Below, in pieces: positions 12,930 through 20,645 of a stretch of 64,000 nt of DNA; positions within the stretch are counted from its first letter, which is position 1, and each line of letters begins with the position of its first letter. Position numbers and translations under genes: made by a program. The notes under the pieces were generated by a model. It was not told the origin of the DNA. It did not search any database and saw only the letters and a program-made list of their open reading frames with translations. The stretch lies in NCBI RefSeq assembly GCF_007679035.1, contig NZ_VEFR01000001.1, forward strand, positions 1,073,925 through 1,137,924. The letters are read 5' to 3'. This DNA is from Agrococcus jejuensis. GTDB lineage: Bacteria; Actinomycetota; Actinomycetes; Actinomycetales; Microbacteriaceae.

Positions 12930-13811
12930 ATGACTCGCATCGCCGTCGTCGGCGACGCGCTCGTCGACGTCGTCGACGGCCGCCGCGTGGCCGGCGGCGC
13001 CGCGCTCAACGTCGCGGTGGGCCTCGCGCGGCTCGGCACCGACGTCGACCTCGTCGCGATGGTCGCCGACGACGAGCCCGGCCGCCTGCTCGCAGCGCAT
13101 GCCGCATCCCACGGCGTGCGCCTCGCCCCCACGCCCGCGCCGCTCGGCACCGCCACCGCCACGGCGACGCGCGACGGCGACACCATGCGGTACGCCTTCA
13201 ACGAGGCAGGCAGACGCCGTCACGTCGACGTGGCGCCGCTGCTCCCCCTGCTCGACGCCGCCGACCTCGTCGTCGTGTCGTGCATGGCGCTCGACGACGA
13301 GCGCCAAGCCGAGCCGCTGCTGCGCATCGCCGATCCCGAGCGTCGCCTCGTCGTCGACCCCAACCCGCGCCCCGGCTACCTGCCCACGCCCGAGCACGTC
13401 GTGCGCTTCCGCGAGGCCGTCGAGCGCATCGGCGCCCGGTCGAGGGTCGTGAAGGTGGGCGACGAGGATGCGGAGCTCGTGTGGGGCACCGAGCCCCACG
13501 CCGTCGCGTCACGGCTGCTGTCGCTCGGCGCCGCGGCCGTGCTCGTGACCGAGGGACCCGACGGCGCGACGGCGCATGCGCGCACCGCGAGCATCCACGC
13601 CCCCATCCACGCCATGGATGCGCCGATCGTCGACACGATCGGCGCGGGCGACGCGACGATCGCCGCCGTCGCCGCAGCCCTCGCCGAGGCCGAGATCACC
13701 GGCACCGACGTCGGCGCCGACTGGTGGCGCGAGGTGCTCGACGACGCGATGGCGATCGCCGCGGCGACCTGCCGCGTCGAGGGCGGCCTGCTGCAGCTGC
13801 CGCACCGCTGA
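12930..13811 (+). CDS. PfkB family carbohydrate kinase
   Basis: Ribokinase/fructokinase-type sugar kinase of 293 aa. The N-terminal strand is [12 protein letters not shown] with the diglycine [15 protein letters not shown]. The C-terminal PfkB signature [13 protein letters not shown] contains the catalytic aspartate and anion hole. It starts 10 bases after the small membrane protein gene. Fructokinase is the best guess from overall length, but the substrate is not determined. Confidence 0.88.
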   Translation: MTRIAVVGDALVDVVDGRRVAGGAALNVAVGLARLGTDVDLVAMVADDEPGRLLAAHAASHGVRLAPTPAPLGTATATATRDGDTMRYAFNEAGRRRHVDVAPLLPLLDAADLVVVSCMALDDERQAEPLLRIADPERRLVVDPNPRPGYLPTPEHVVRFREAVERIGARSRVVKVGDEDAELVWGTEPHAVASRLLSLGAAAVLVTEGPDGATAHARTASIHAPIHAMDAPIVDTIGAGDATIAAVAAALAEAEITGTDVGADWWREVLDDAMAIAAATCRVEGGLLQLPHR

Positions 13812-13884
13812 GCCGACGCACCCCGGTCCGCCGACCCACCAGTGGTCGCGCATCCGCCCATCCGCGCCGACCTAGCATGGTGCA

Positions 13885-15108
13885 ATGGCTCTGAAGTCCC
13901 TCGACCAGTCGTCGAAGCTGAAGCACGTCCTCTACGAGATCCGAGGACCCGTGCACGCGGAGGCCGCGCGACTCGAGGCCGAGGGCCACCGCATCCTCAA
14001 GCTCAACATCGGCAACCCCAAGCCGTTCGGCTTCGAGACGCCCGAGACGATCGTGCAGGACATGATCGCCGAGATCCGCAACGCCGAGGGCTACTCGGAG
14101 TCGAAGGGCATCCTCTCGGCACGCCGCGCCGTCGTCGCCCGCTACGAGGGCGTGCCGGGCTTCCCGCAGCTCACCGTCGACGACGTGTACCTCGGCAACG
14201 GCGTCTCCGAGCTCATCACCATCACGATGCAGGCGCTGCTCGACCAGGGCGACGAGGTGCTCATCCCCGCCCCCGACTACCCGCTGTGGACGGCGATGAC
14301 GAGCCTCGGCGGCGGCACGCCCGTGCACTACCTGTGCGACGAGCAGGACGGCTGGCAGCCCGACCTCGCCGACCTCGAGGCGAAGATCACGCCGCGCACG
14401 AAGGCGCTCGTCGTCATCAACCCCAACAACCCCACGGGGGCCGTCTACACGCCCGAGGTGCTGCGCGGCATGGTCGAGCTGGCGCGCAAGCACTCGCTGC
14501 TGCTGCTCGCCGACGAGATCTACGACCGCATCCTGTACGGCGACGCGCAGCACACGTCGCTCGCATCGCTCGCGCCCGACCTGCTGTGCATCACGTACAA
14601 CGGCCTGTCGAAGACGTACCGCGCCGCGGGGTTCCGCGCCGGCTGGATGGTGATCTCGGGCCCGAAGCACCACGCGACCGGCTTCCTGCAGGGCATCGAC
14701 CTGCTGGCCTCCACGCGCCTGTGCCCGAACGTGCCGTCGCAGTACGGCATCCAGACGGCGCTCACGGGCCACCAGTCGATCGAGGACCTCATCGAGCCGG
14801 GCGGACGCCTGCTCGAGCAGCGCGACGCGACGGTCACGGGCCTGCGGTCGATCCCGGGCGTCTCCGTCGTCGAGCCTCGCGGCGCGCTCTACGTCTTCCC
14901 GCGCCTCGACCCCGAGGTGCACCAGATCCACGACGACCAGCAGCTCGTGCTCGACCTGCTGCTGCGCGAGAAGATCCTCGTCGTGCAGGGTTCCGGCTTC
15001 AACTGGCCGCAGCCCGACCACTTCCGCATCGTGACGCTGCCGTACGCCGACGACCTCACGGTCGCGGTCGAGCGCATCGGCAACTTCCTGGCCTCCTACC
15101 GCCAGTAG
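13885..15108 (+). CDS. PLP-dependent aminotransferase, alanine transaminase (AlaA) type
   Basis: Class I/II aminotransferase of 407 aa. The PLP lysine is in the segment YNGLSKTYRAAGFRAGWM. Other PLP contacts are NPNNPTGAVY and DEIYDRILY, and the C-terminal arginine is probably in HFRIVTLPY. The sequence reads like the AlaA/AspC branch that makes alanine from pyruvate and glutamate. The ATG lies six bases after TAGCAT (13873-13878) with no ribosome-binding site, so it is probably leaderless. Confidence 0.9.
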   Translation: MALKSLDQSSKLKHVLYEIRGPVHAEAARLEAEGHRILKLNIGNPKPFGFETPETIVQDMIAEIRNAEGYSESKGILSARRAVVARYEGVPGFPQLTVDDVYLGNGVSELITITMQALLDQGDEVLIPAPDYPLWTAMTSLGGGTPVHYLCDEQDGWQPDLADLEAKITPRTKALVVINPNNPTGAVYTPEVLRGMVELARKHSLLLLADEIYDRILYGDAQHTSLASLAPDLLCITYNGLSKTYRAAGFRAGWMVISGPKHHATGFLQGIDLLASTRLCPNVPSQYGIQTALTGHQSIEDLIEPGGRLLEQRDATVTGLRSIPGVSVVEPRGALYVFPRLDPEVHQIHDDQQLVLDLLLREKILVVQGSGFNWPQPDHFRIVTLPYADDLTVAVERIGNFLASYRQ

Positions 15109-15130
15109 CGCGTCGCCGGGTCGTGGGGGC

Positions 15131-15997
15131 TCAGCCGAGCCCGCAGGATGCGGCGACGTAGCCGAGCAGGTCGGCGCGCGTCGCGTCGTCGCTCGGCAGC
15201 TGCAGCGTGCGCGCCTCGCCGTCGAGCACGACCTGGAAGACGAAGATCGTGCCCTGCTTGTCCTCGGCGATGGCATGCGCGTCGCAGCGGCCGGGGCGCA
15301 CCGTGAATGCGACGGTCTGCGCGTCGCCGTCAGGCGTGATCGTGACGCCGATCGGCACGGACGTCGCGCGTGCCCCGGCATCGTCGACGAGCGCGAGCAG
15401 CACGGTCGCCGCGGCCGACTGCACCTCGAGCTCGCCGCCGCCGGTCGGCGTGAGCCGCAGGGAGACGGTCGCGTCGGCTCCGAGCGCCGGCTCGGGGACG
15501 TCGATCGGCAGCCACTCGACGTCGACGACGGCCTCGACCGCGAGCCGCGTGCAGGACGCGTCGGTGAGCGTCGCGATCTGGTCGTACGGGTCGCCAGGGT
15601 CGAGCGTCACCTCGGTGCCGTCGTCGAGCACCACGACGACCTCGTCGACGATCGGCCCGTCGTCGCACGTCGGCTCGGGCAGCTCGCCGCGCAGCGCCCG
15701 CGACGCGCCGGCGGGGATGGTCGCGTCGTCGCCGCCGACGAGCGGCTCGACGAGCGCCGACGAGCGGTACTCGGCGTGGTCGACGACGACCTCGACGTCG
15801 GACTCGTTCGTCACGACGATGCCCACGACCCCGTCGCGCACGTCGCCGCGCCCCTGCACGATCTCGGCGCTCAGCGCGGGCGGCCCGCTGCTGGGGCTCG
15901 CGCTCTCGCCCTCCCCTGCAGCGCCGCCGCCGACAGGCGCGCACGCCGCGAGCACCGCCGCCATCGCGACCGCGACACCCGCTCGAACGCTCCGCAC
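15131..15997 (-). CDS. Putative lipoprotein, unknown function
   Basis: 288-residue exported protein. The signal peptide ends at a lipobox LAAC at about residue 19 and is followed by a Gly/Ser/Glu-rich linker. The remainder is an acidic beta-rich domain with three or four cysteines (TCDDGP, ASCTRL, GRCDAH, terminal ASCGLG). The GTG start has GGAGGG almost touching it, so the exact start is uncertain. Convergent with the aminotransferase gene. No family recognised. Confidence 0.75.
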   Translation of the reverse strand: MRSVRAGVAVAMAAVLAACAPVGGGAAGEGESASPSSGPPALSAEIVQGRGDVRDGVVGIVVTNESDVEVVVDHAEYRSSALVEPLVGGDDATIPAGASRALRGELPEPTCDDGPIVDEVVVVLDDGTEVTLDPGDPYDQIATLTDASCTRLAVEAVVDVEWLPIDVPEPALGADATVSLRLTPTGGGELEVQSAAATVLLALVDDAGARATSVPIGVTITPDGDAQTVAFTVRPGRCDAHAIAEDKQGTIFVFQVVLDGEARTLQLPSDDATRADLLGYVAASCGLG

Positions 15998-16019
15998 CCC
16001 TCCAGCATCCGCCAGAGTC

Positions 16020-16063
16020 GAGGGTTTCGGCCCGAAGGGAGATCACTTCGGGTCGAAACCCTC
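16020..16063. repeat. Inverted repeat resembling the 6493-6540 element
   Basis: 18-bp arms with one mismatch (16020-16037 and 16046-16063) around an 8-base loop. The left arm GAGGGTTTCGGCCCGAAG shares the GAGG-TTTTCGGCC theme with the repeat at 6493. It lies between the tRNA-remnant hairpins and the lipoprotein start. It may be a terminator for tRNA-directed transcription or a family of small palindromic elements. Confidence 0.6.
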
Positions 16064-16081
16064 AACTCCGAGCCGAGACGC

Positions 16082-16119
16082 AGAGAGGGCCTCGTCGCTG
16101 CTGCGACGAGGCCCTCTCT
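16082..16119. terminator. Strong hairpin downstream of the tRNA-like remnant (copy 1)
   Basis: Perfect 17-bp arms AGAGAGGGCCTCGTCGC around TGCT, immediately after the 3' end of the degenerate tRNA on the minus strand. An identical hairpin is at 16194-16231. It probably terminated tRNA transcription. Confidence 0.8.
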
Positions 16120-16122
16120 CGG

Positions 16123-16198
16123 TGGTACACCCCCCGGGACTCGAACCCGGAACCAATGGATGAAGAGTCGACCGCTCTACCGGGCCGAGATGGAGAGA
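16123..16198 (-). pseudogene. Degenerate tRNA-Lys-like gene
   Basis: Over 76 bases the T arm, acceptor 3' strand and CCA are identical to the intact tRNA-Lys at 32920-32995. The anticodon loop reads CTCTTCA (anticodon CTT). The 5' half is broken: the acceptor has T-T mismatches at positions 1 and 3, the D stem pairs only three bases, and the anticodon stem has a C-C mismatch. Its 5' end runs into the next hairpin. It is most likely a decayed second tRNA-Lys or the trace of an older integration event. Confidence 0.7.
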
Positions 16199-16231
16199 GG
16201 GCCTCGTCGCTGCTGCGACGAGGCCCTCTCT
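16194..16231. terminator. Original host terminator of tRNA-Lys, now separated from its gene
   Basis: Identical 17-bp-arm hairpin to 16082-16119. It sits directly downstream (minus strand) of the tRNA 3' fragment in attL. Before phage integration it would have ended the tRNA-Lys transcript. Confidence 0.75.
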
Positions 16232-16271
16232 CGGTGGTACACCCCCCGGGACTCGAACCCGGAACCAATTG
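16231..16271 (-). other. attL: attL: 41-bp core matching the tRNA-Lys 3' half
   Basis: Identical over 41 bases to 32916-32956. It contains tRNA positions 40-76, from the 3' side of the anticodon stem through CCA, plus four flanking bases. Sequence diverges immediately on both sides, as expected for phage attachment site copies produced by a tyrosine integrase. Confidence 0.95.
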
Positions 16272-16368
16272 GCATGCGGGACGATTTGCGCAGGTGACGT
16301 CGATCGACGACGCTCGTAGCGTGCGTGAACCTGTCCTCACGCTCGGCGACAAGGGGGAAGCCGCTTGA
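16272..16368 (+). other. Displaced 3' coding tail of the viral-form repressor
   Basis: When attL and attR are joined as attP, the repressor frame beginning at 32652 continues here as TGG instead of the prophage TGA. It adds 32 codons (starting WHAGRFAQ, ending GDKGEAA) before TGA at 16366-16368. In the prophage this piece has no start of its own. Its stop overlaps the TTG of the next small gene (TTGA). Confidence 0.85.
16294..16322 (+). promoter_or_regulatory. Putative promoter for the 51-aa gene and integrase
   Basis: -35 GTGACG (16294-16299), a 17-base spacer and -10 TAGCGT (16317-16322), about 40 bases before the TTG start at 16365. In attP it lies inside the repressor's 3' coding tail. 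It would let int be expressed in the prophage independently of the repressor promoter. Confidence 0.55.
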
Positions 16369-16520
16369 ACGATGAGGAGCGCGCAGCGTTCACCGAATGG
16401 CTGCGCGAAGTCATGCGCGAGGCAACCAATCACGAGGTGTGGTGGATCGACTCGACCGCCAACTCGGTCGCAGACGCTCTGCTCGCCCGGTACGAGATTC
16501 GGCAGCGCAGCGCAACGTGA
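16365..16520 (+). CDS. Small 51-aa phage protein between repressor tail and integrase
   Basis: TTG start with the purine-rich AAGGGGGAAG six bases upstream, and an acidic N-terminus (NDEERAAFTEWLREVMREA) likely to be helical. Its TTG overlaps the viral repressor stop (TTGA) and its TGA overlaps the integrase GTG (GTGA). In the circular phage it would therefore be the middle gene of a coupled repressor-small gene-integrase operon. No family recognised; possible roles are an integrase partner or an antirepressor, both speculative. Confidence 0.6.
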   Translation: MNDEERAAFTEWLREVMREATNHEVWWIDSTANSVADALLARYEIRQRSAT

Positions 16521-17371
16521 CGTACAGGCGAGCGCGCCCAGAATGGGCCATGACTGAGAACGCCTCTACCGATCACTGGACCGATCCGCTGCGCCGCTTC
16601 GACCGCTACCTCTCGTCTGCCGGCATCGCCCGATCCACCAGGCAGCTGCGTCACCACCAGCTGCGCCGCGCCGCACGCTGGCTCGCGTGCGCGCCGCACG
16701 AGGTGACCTACGAGCGCCTCGAGCGCTACGTCGGGCACGCGGCCTGGAAGCCGTCGACGCGACGCAACGCTCGAGCGGCGCTGCGGGTGTTCTTCGCCTG
16801 GGCGCTCGTGCGCGGGCTCGTCGAGTCCGACCCGGCCGCGGCTCTGCCGAGCGTCCGCGTCCCCACGGGCACGCCGCGGCCGGCGCCCGACCACTCCCTC
16901 AAGTCGGGGCTGCGGTGGGCTGACAGCCGCGTCGAGCTCATGATCCGCCTCGCGGCGCACGCGGGCCTGCGCTGCGTCGAGATCGCCGCCGTGCGGCCGC
17001 GAGACGTCGAGACCGACATGGTGGGCTCGAGCCTGCGCGTCGTCGGCAAGGGCTCGCGCGTGCGCCTCGTGCCACTGCCCGACGACCTCGCCGCGATCGT
17101 GCGGAACCACGACGGCGAGTGGCTGTTCCCCGGCCAGATCGACGGGCACCTCTCCGCGGCGTACGTCTCCAAGCTCGTTTCGCAGGCGCTCCCCGAGGGC
17201 GTGACGGCGCATATGCTGCGCCACCGGTACGCGACGCGCGCATACGCGGCTGAACGCGACCTACTAGCGGTCCAACGGCTGCTCGGGCACGCCTCCGTCG
17301 CCACCACGCAGGTCTACACCCGCGTCCCCGATGGGGCCCTGCGCAGCGCCGCCCTCGCGGCTGCTGCGTGA
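16517..17371 (+). CDS. int: Tyrosine recombinase (phage integrase)
   Basis: Site-specific recombinase of 284 aa with an N-terminal SAM-like core-binding domain (about residues 20-105) and a C-terminal catalytic domain. The catalytic set is complete: R in HAGLRCVEIAAV, K in VVGKGSRVRLVPL, HxxR in HMLRHRYATR, H in LLGHASV and the nucleophile in TQVYTRV. The GTG at 16517 overlaps the preceding stop; ATG at 16550 is an alternative. The protein ends SAALAAAA, which resembles an ssrA-type degradation tag. It presumably recombines attP with tRNA-Lys. Confidence 0.95.
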   Translation: MTYRRARPEWAMTENASTDHWTDPLRRFDRYLSSAGIARSTRQLRHHQLRRAARWLACAPHEVTYERLERYVGHAAWKPSTRRNARAALRVFFAWALVRGLVESDPAAALPSVRVPTGTPRPAPDHSLKSGLRWADSRVELMIRLAAHAGLRCVEIAAVRPRDVETDMVGSSLRVVGKGSRVRLVPLPDDLAAIVRNHDGEWLFPGQIDGHLSAAYVSKLVSQALPEGVTAHMLRHRYATRAYAAERDLLAVQRLLGHASVATTQVYTRVPDGALRSAALAAAA

Positions 17372-17692
17372 CTCTTCCGCACGATCCTGAAGCGAACGTA
17401 CCCGCTCGCTCTCGCGGGCCTCACGTACCTGTCGAGCAGTAGGGCGCTCGACCAGTGGCTCGGGATCGCGCACCTGCGTCAGCATCTGCTTGACGCCGTG
17501 CAGCACGATCGCACCGACGACGCTCGGGACCAGGATCGCGAGGAAGAACCCAGCGGTTCCGACCGCGAGGGCGAACCCTCCCGACTCCGGCCTTGGCAGG
17601 CTCACGATCACCATGAGGCCGGCGACGAGCCAACCAACCGCGGATAGGGCGATGATCCAGCCCAGGGCTGAGGTGTGATGTAGGGGTTTCAT
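17264..17692 (-). CDS. Phage membrane protein, unknown, overlapping the int 3' end
   Basis: 142-residue ORF with two hydrophobic segments (WIIALSAVGWLVAGLMVIV and AGFFLAILVPSVVGAIVL) and a long charged tail. The last 36 codons lie antisense to the int 3' end (108 bp convergent overlap). It is the last gene of the leftward late operon. It could be a second lysis-associated membrane protein; not recognised as a family. Confidence 0.6.
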   Translation of the reverse strand: MKPLHHTSALGWIIALSAVGWLVAGLMVIVSLPRPESGGFALAVGTAGFFLAILVPSVVGAIVLHGVKQMLTQVRDPEPLVERPTARQVREARESERVRSLQDRAEESRSSREGGAAQGPIGDAGVDLRGGDGGVPEQPLDR

Positions 17693-17701
17693 GCGCGGAT
17701 C

Positions 17702-18058
17702 CTAGCCAGGCTGCTGGGGGTCAGGCTGGGCGTCCGGCTGCGCGACGCTGCCGGTCACAGGCTGCCCGGTCTGCGGGTCGAGGCCAGCGGCGAGCAGCTT
17801 GCGCTGAAGCTCGGTGATCTCGTTGTCCTTCGCGCCCAGTCGGCCGTTCGTGTTCCGCTCGACGTTCTCGAGTCGGTCGGCCACCTTCGCCTGCCCGTTC
17901 ACGGTGACGAAGAACGTGGTCACGATGCCGATCACGAGGACCGTGGTGCTCGTGAAGGTGGCGGTCGCGTCGGGGCGCTCGACGGTGATGTAGGCGATGC
18001 CGAGCAGGCCGACGACGGCGACGGCCGCGCCGATCGCGTAGGCGACGGTCTTGTTCAT
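17702..18058 (-). CDS. Putative holin
   Basis: 118 aa with two membrane segments (AVAVVGLLGIAYI and LVIGIVTTFFVTV), a predicted coiled-coil stretch (VADRLENVERNTNGRLGAKD) and a Pro/Gln-rich hydrophilic tail. It sits next to the endolysin and has a strong AAGGAG site. Size, topology and position fit a holin that releases the endolysin; direct family membership is inferred. Confidence 0.7.
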   Translation of the reverse strand: MNKTVAYAIGAAVAVVGLLGIAYITVERPDATATFTSTTVLVIGIVTTFFVTVNGQAKVADRLENVERNTNGRLGAKDNEITELQRKLLAAGLDPQTGQPVTGSVAQPDAQPDPQQPG

Positions 18059-18082
18059 GAGGGGGCTCCTTGTGGGGGGGGG

Positions 18083-18760
18083 TCAGCGGCGCATGTCGTC
18101 GAAGAGGCGGTACGCCTTCAGCTTCCGCATGCTGCGGATGCCGGGGCGGTAGCCGTGGCACGTCTCGAACGCGTCGAGGAGCGCCTCACGGTCGGCTACG
18201 GAGCCGATCCTCTTCTGGCCTCGGTCGGTGGCGGTGTACTCGGCGAAGTGCTCGGGATCGCCCGGCTCCTCAATGCGGATGAAGAGCATGTCAGGTGCCT
18301 CTCGTCGGATGGGTCGCGGGTAGTCGGCGGGCGCGGATGCGATCGCCTTGGAAGCCTGTGCGTCGAGGAACGGTTTGGGGTCTACGCGGCGGTCCTGGAC
18401 CCACAGCTCGACGTGGACGTGCACGCCGGTCGAGAGGCCCGTCGATCCCATGACGCCGAGCACGTCGCCCTCGGCGACGGTCTTGCCGAGCGTGGGAGCG
18501 TACGAGGCCAGATGCCAGAGGTCGATGCGCAGCGACGCCTTGTCGCCGACGAACACGCCGAGCGCGCCGTACTGGTCGCGCACGCGGACGACAGGCCCGC
18601 CGATCACGGCCTGGAGGAGTACGCCCTGCTTGCCGCGCTGCTCCGGGCCGTAGTCGACGCCCCAGTGGAACGAGGGCGTGCTGCCGGCGTTCGTCTTGAT
18701 CGGGTCGCGGTCGCCGAACGCGCTCGTGTAGACGAGTCGCTCGGGGCTGAGGCGGGCCAT
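18083..18760 (-). CDS. Endolysin, M23 metallopeptidase
   Basis: 225-residue lysis enzyme. The M23 zinc peptidase domain is at about residues 25-160, with the HxxxD ligand pair at H32/D36 (HWGVDYG) and the HxH motif in GVHVHVELW. It would cut peptidoglycan cross-links. The C-terminal 60 residues form a separate basic region (RKLKAYRLFDDMRR), perhaps a wall-binding module. The ATG overlaps the preceding stop by one base (TGATG). Confidence 0.9.
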   Translation of the reverse strand: MARLSPERLVYTSAFGDRDPIKTNAGSTPSFHWGVDYGPEQRGKQGVLLQAVIGGPVVRVRDQYGALGVFVGDKASLRIDLWHLASYAPTLGKTVAEGDVLGVMGSTGLSTGVHVHVELWVQDRRVDPKPFLDAQASKAIASAPADYPRPIRREAPDMLFIRIEEPGDPEHFAEYTATDRGQKRIGSVADREALLDAFETCHGYRPGIRSMRKLKAYRLFDDMRR

Positions 18761-18891
18761 CACTCCACCGGCTCGGGGGTGAGTGTGATGATGTGGAAGT
18801 AGCCGGGTGCGTCGCCGCCGAAGTGGACGAGCTCGTAGCCCGCCTCCCACTCCTGCTCCTCGCCGCACACGGCGCACGTCATGGTGACCAT
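18760..18891 (-). CDS. Small phage protein with a CxxC motif
   Basis: 43 aa starting MVTMTCAVCGEEQEWEAGYE; a single CxxC pair near the N-terminus suggests a half zinc-knuckle. Both ends overlap neighbouring genes by one base (TGATG), consistent with coupled translation. Function unknown. Confidence 0.6.
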   Translation of the reverse strand: MVTMTCAVCGEEQEWEAGYELVHFGGDAPGYFHIITLTPEPVE

Positions 18892-19487
18892 CAGACTCCC
18901 TCCCAGCGGGTGATGATGAGTTCGGCGGACGCGTTGCTCGAGCCGCCCGTCTGCTTCTCGACGCGGAACCAGATGCGCGTGGCGGCTGCGAACTTGATGC
19001 GCTGCACGACCATCGGGAAAGTGAACGAACCCACGCCACCCCACGACGAGTCGCGCAGCATCGACCCGCCGCTGGCCGCGTCGCCGGAGGAGAGGCCGGT
19101 CCAGATGCTCATGGTCGAGCGGCCGGTGGTGTTGCTCGTGAGCGTGCCCCACAGGTCGAACGAGTACGTGCCCGCTGGGAGCAGGAAGCCGCCGTTGAGC
19201 GTGCCGCTCGAGGTGTAGGTGTACGGGAACGGGTTGGGCGATGCTGCTGCGGTGTCCTCGGACGTGAGCGCCAGGAAGTAGCGGTTTGGGCTGTCGGCGA
19301 TCGAGGATCGAGTCAGCGCGAACTTCCGCATGCTCTGACGGGCGTTCAGGTCCAGCGCGCTCATCTGCGACCGCACGCTCGCAATCGCGGTCGACGTCGC
19401 CGACTGTCCGAGGTTGAGCGTGTCGACCATCGGGAAGTCGGGCTCGCTGCCGTCGTACTGGTAGATGCCGTTCGCGTCGATTGCCAT
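18891..19487 (-). CDS. Minor tail / receptor-binding protein candidate
   Basis: 198 aa, rich in Ser, Thr, Gly and aromatic residues (TYTSSGTLNGGFLLPAGTYS, FDLWGTLTSNTTGRS), as in beta-structured tail-tip proteins. It is the most promoter-distal structural gene before the lysis genes, where host-recognition proteins usually lie. It starts 3 bases after the preceding stop. Assignment is by composition and position. Confidence 0.6.
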   Translation of the reverse strand: MAIDANGIYQYDGSEPDFPMVDTLNLGQSATSTAIASVRSQMSALDLNARQSMRKFALTRSSIADSPNRYFLALTSEDTAAASPNPFPYTYTSSGTLNGGFLLPAGTYSFDLWGTLTSNTTGRSTMSIWTGLSSGDAASGGSMLRDSSWGGVGSFTFPMVVQRIKFAAATRIWFRVEKQTGGSSNASAELIITRWEGV

Positions 19488-19490
19488 GGG

Positions 19491-20645
19491 TCAGTCCGTC
19501 TCGAGGTAGGTGGTGGTCACGTCGGCGGCGCCGTAGTTGTAGACCATCGACTGCACCGGGACACGATCGGCGATGTCGAACAGGTCTCGGAACGGGGCGT
19601 GGCGAATGTCGATGGGGCGTCGAATCGTCGTGACCCGCTGGAAGTTCTTCATGAAGCCGACGCGCGCCTCTGCGAGGTCGGGAGGTTCCCAAGCGGTGGG
19701 CAGGTCACGCTCTTCGATGTACGCGCGGCGCATGAGTCGCCAGTCGCCGTGGGCGTTCGCGAAGAACAGCCGATCGGGCCGATTGGCGTCGGTGCGGTCC
19801 CGGTAGCGGATCATCACCGCGTCGGCGTACTGGTTCTGCCCCTCGGCGAAACCCTCGACGGAGCGACGGGCGGCTATGGACGTCGAGCCATTGCGCTGCG
19901 GGATTATCCGCGGAAGCGGGAGGTCAGCAAAGTCGACCTGGTTCATCTTCGTGTCGATCAGGTAGCGCTGCCCCGGCACATGGGTGCGCACCGCGTTGAG
20001 CCAGGACCATGCGTTCTCGCCTGTGCGCCAGGGCTCCATCTCGTTACGCCAGGCGATGCCAGTCGTGGGGCTCTGGAGCGCTGCTTGCAGGCTTAGCGGC
20101 ACGAGGAAGGTGCGGAAGAACTCGCCCCACACGTCATCGAGCGACCACTGGAACACTCCGCCTGGGGAACCGCCCGGGCGCGGCATCCAGTCGGAGCCGA
20201 AGTTGATGAGCTCGGTGAGCAGGAAGTCGGCTGACGCGAGCGACACGTTCATCGTGCCGGCCGTCTCGTCTACGGTGACGTCGGTGACGTACAGGTGGAT
20301 GCGCCGCACTCGCTGCCCGATCGGCGTCGCGTCGCCGCCAAGCGACTGCGGATTCGAGGCCTTGTTGGACCAGTCGAGGGATGCGAGCGTGCCCGGCGCC
20401 GAGCCTGCACCGAATGCGGAGAGCGGCCCGGCTGCGACGGCACTGTAGCGAACCTCGATGATCGCGTGCGCACGGGTGAACGGGTCGAACAGCTTCGCCG
20501 CCGTCCAAGTCGTGAACGGCACCTTGAGTGACGCCGACACCTGTGGGTTGCGCGTCGAGTCGACCGTGATCGAGCCGTCGAGCACCACCGTGCTCGTGGT
20601 GGCGCCGGCAGGCGTCACGAACCAGTCCCAGATGCGGCCGCTCAT
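19491..20645 (-). CDS. Minor tail protein (tail hub/baseplate type)
   Basis: 384 aa starting MSGRIWDWFVTPAGAT. It follows the small distal-tail gene with a 4-base ATGA overlap and precedes the receptor-binding candidate, the usual position of the large minor tail protein in siphophages. Segments with strand-rich domains and an internal aromatic cluster are visible (GVFQWSLDDVWGEFFRTF). No enzymatic motif seen. Confidence 0.75.
   Translation of the reverse strand: MSGRIWDWFVTPAGATTSTVVLDGSITVDSTRNPQVSASLKVPFTTWTAAKLFDPFTRAHAIIEVRYSAVAAGPLSAFGAGSAPGTLASLDWSNKASNPQSLGGDATPIGQRVRRIHLYVTDVTVDETAGTMNVSLASADFLLTELINFGSDWMPRPGGSPGGVFQWSLDDVWGEFFRTFLVPLSLQAALQSPTTGIAWRNEMEPWRTGENAWSWLNAVRTHVPGQRYLIDTKMNQVDFADLPLPRIIPQRNGSTSIAARRSVEGFAEGQNQYADAVMIRYRDRTDANRPDRLFFANAHGDWRLMRRAYIEERDLPTAWEPPDLAEARVGFMKNFQRVTTIRRPIDIRHAPFRDLFDIADRVPVQSMVYNYGAADVTTTYLETD

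Larger units (their letters stand above)
16082..16269. repeat. 76-bp perfect direct repeat (16082-16157 and 16194-16269)
   Basis: Two identical 76-bp copies 112 bp apart, each containing a hairpin plus a tRNA 3' half. The second copy is the host-side remnant of the integrated tRNA; the first belongs to the degenerate tRNA. Confidence 0.9.

Noticed and set aside
16123-16198. A second functional tRNA-Lys
   Set aside because: Acceptor, D and anticodon stems contain mismatches and the 5' end runs into the next hairpin, so it is treated as a pseudogene.
16156-16368. Open frame running from the tRNA remnant through attL into the phage left end
   Set aside because: It has no plausible start of its own in the prophage. 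Its 3' part is explained as the displaced tail of the viral-form repressor.
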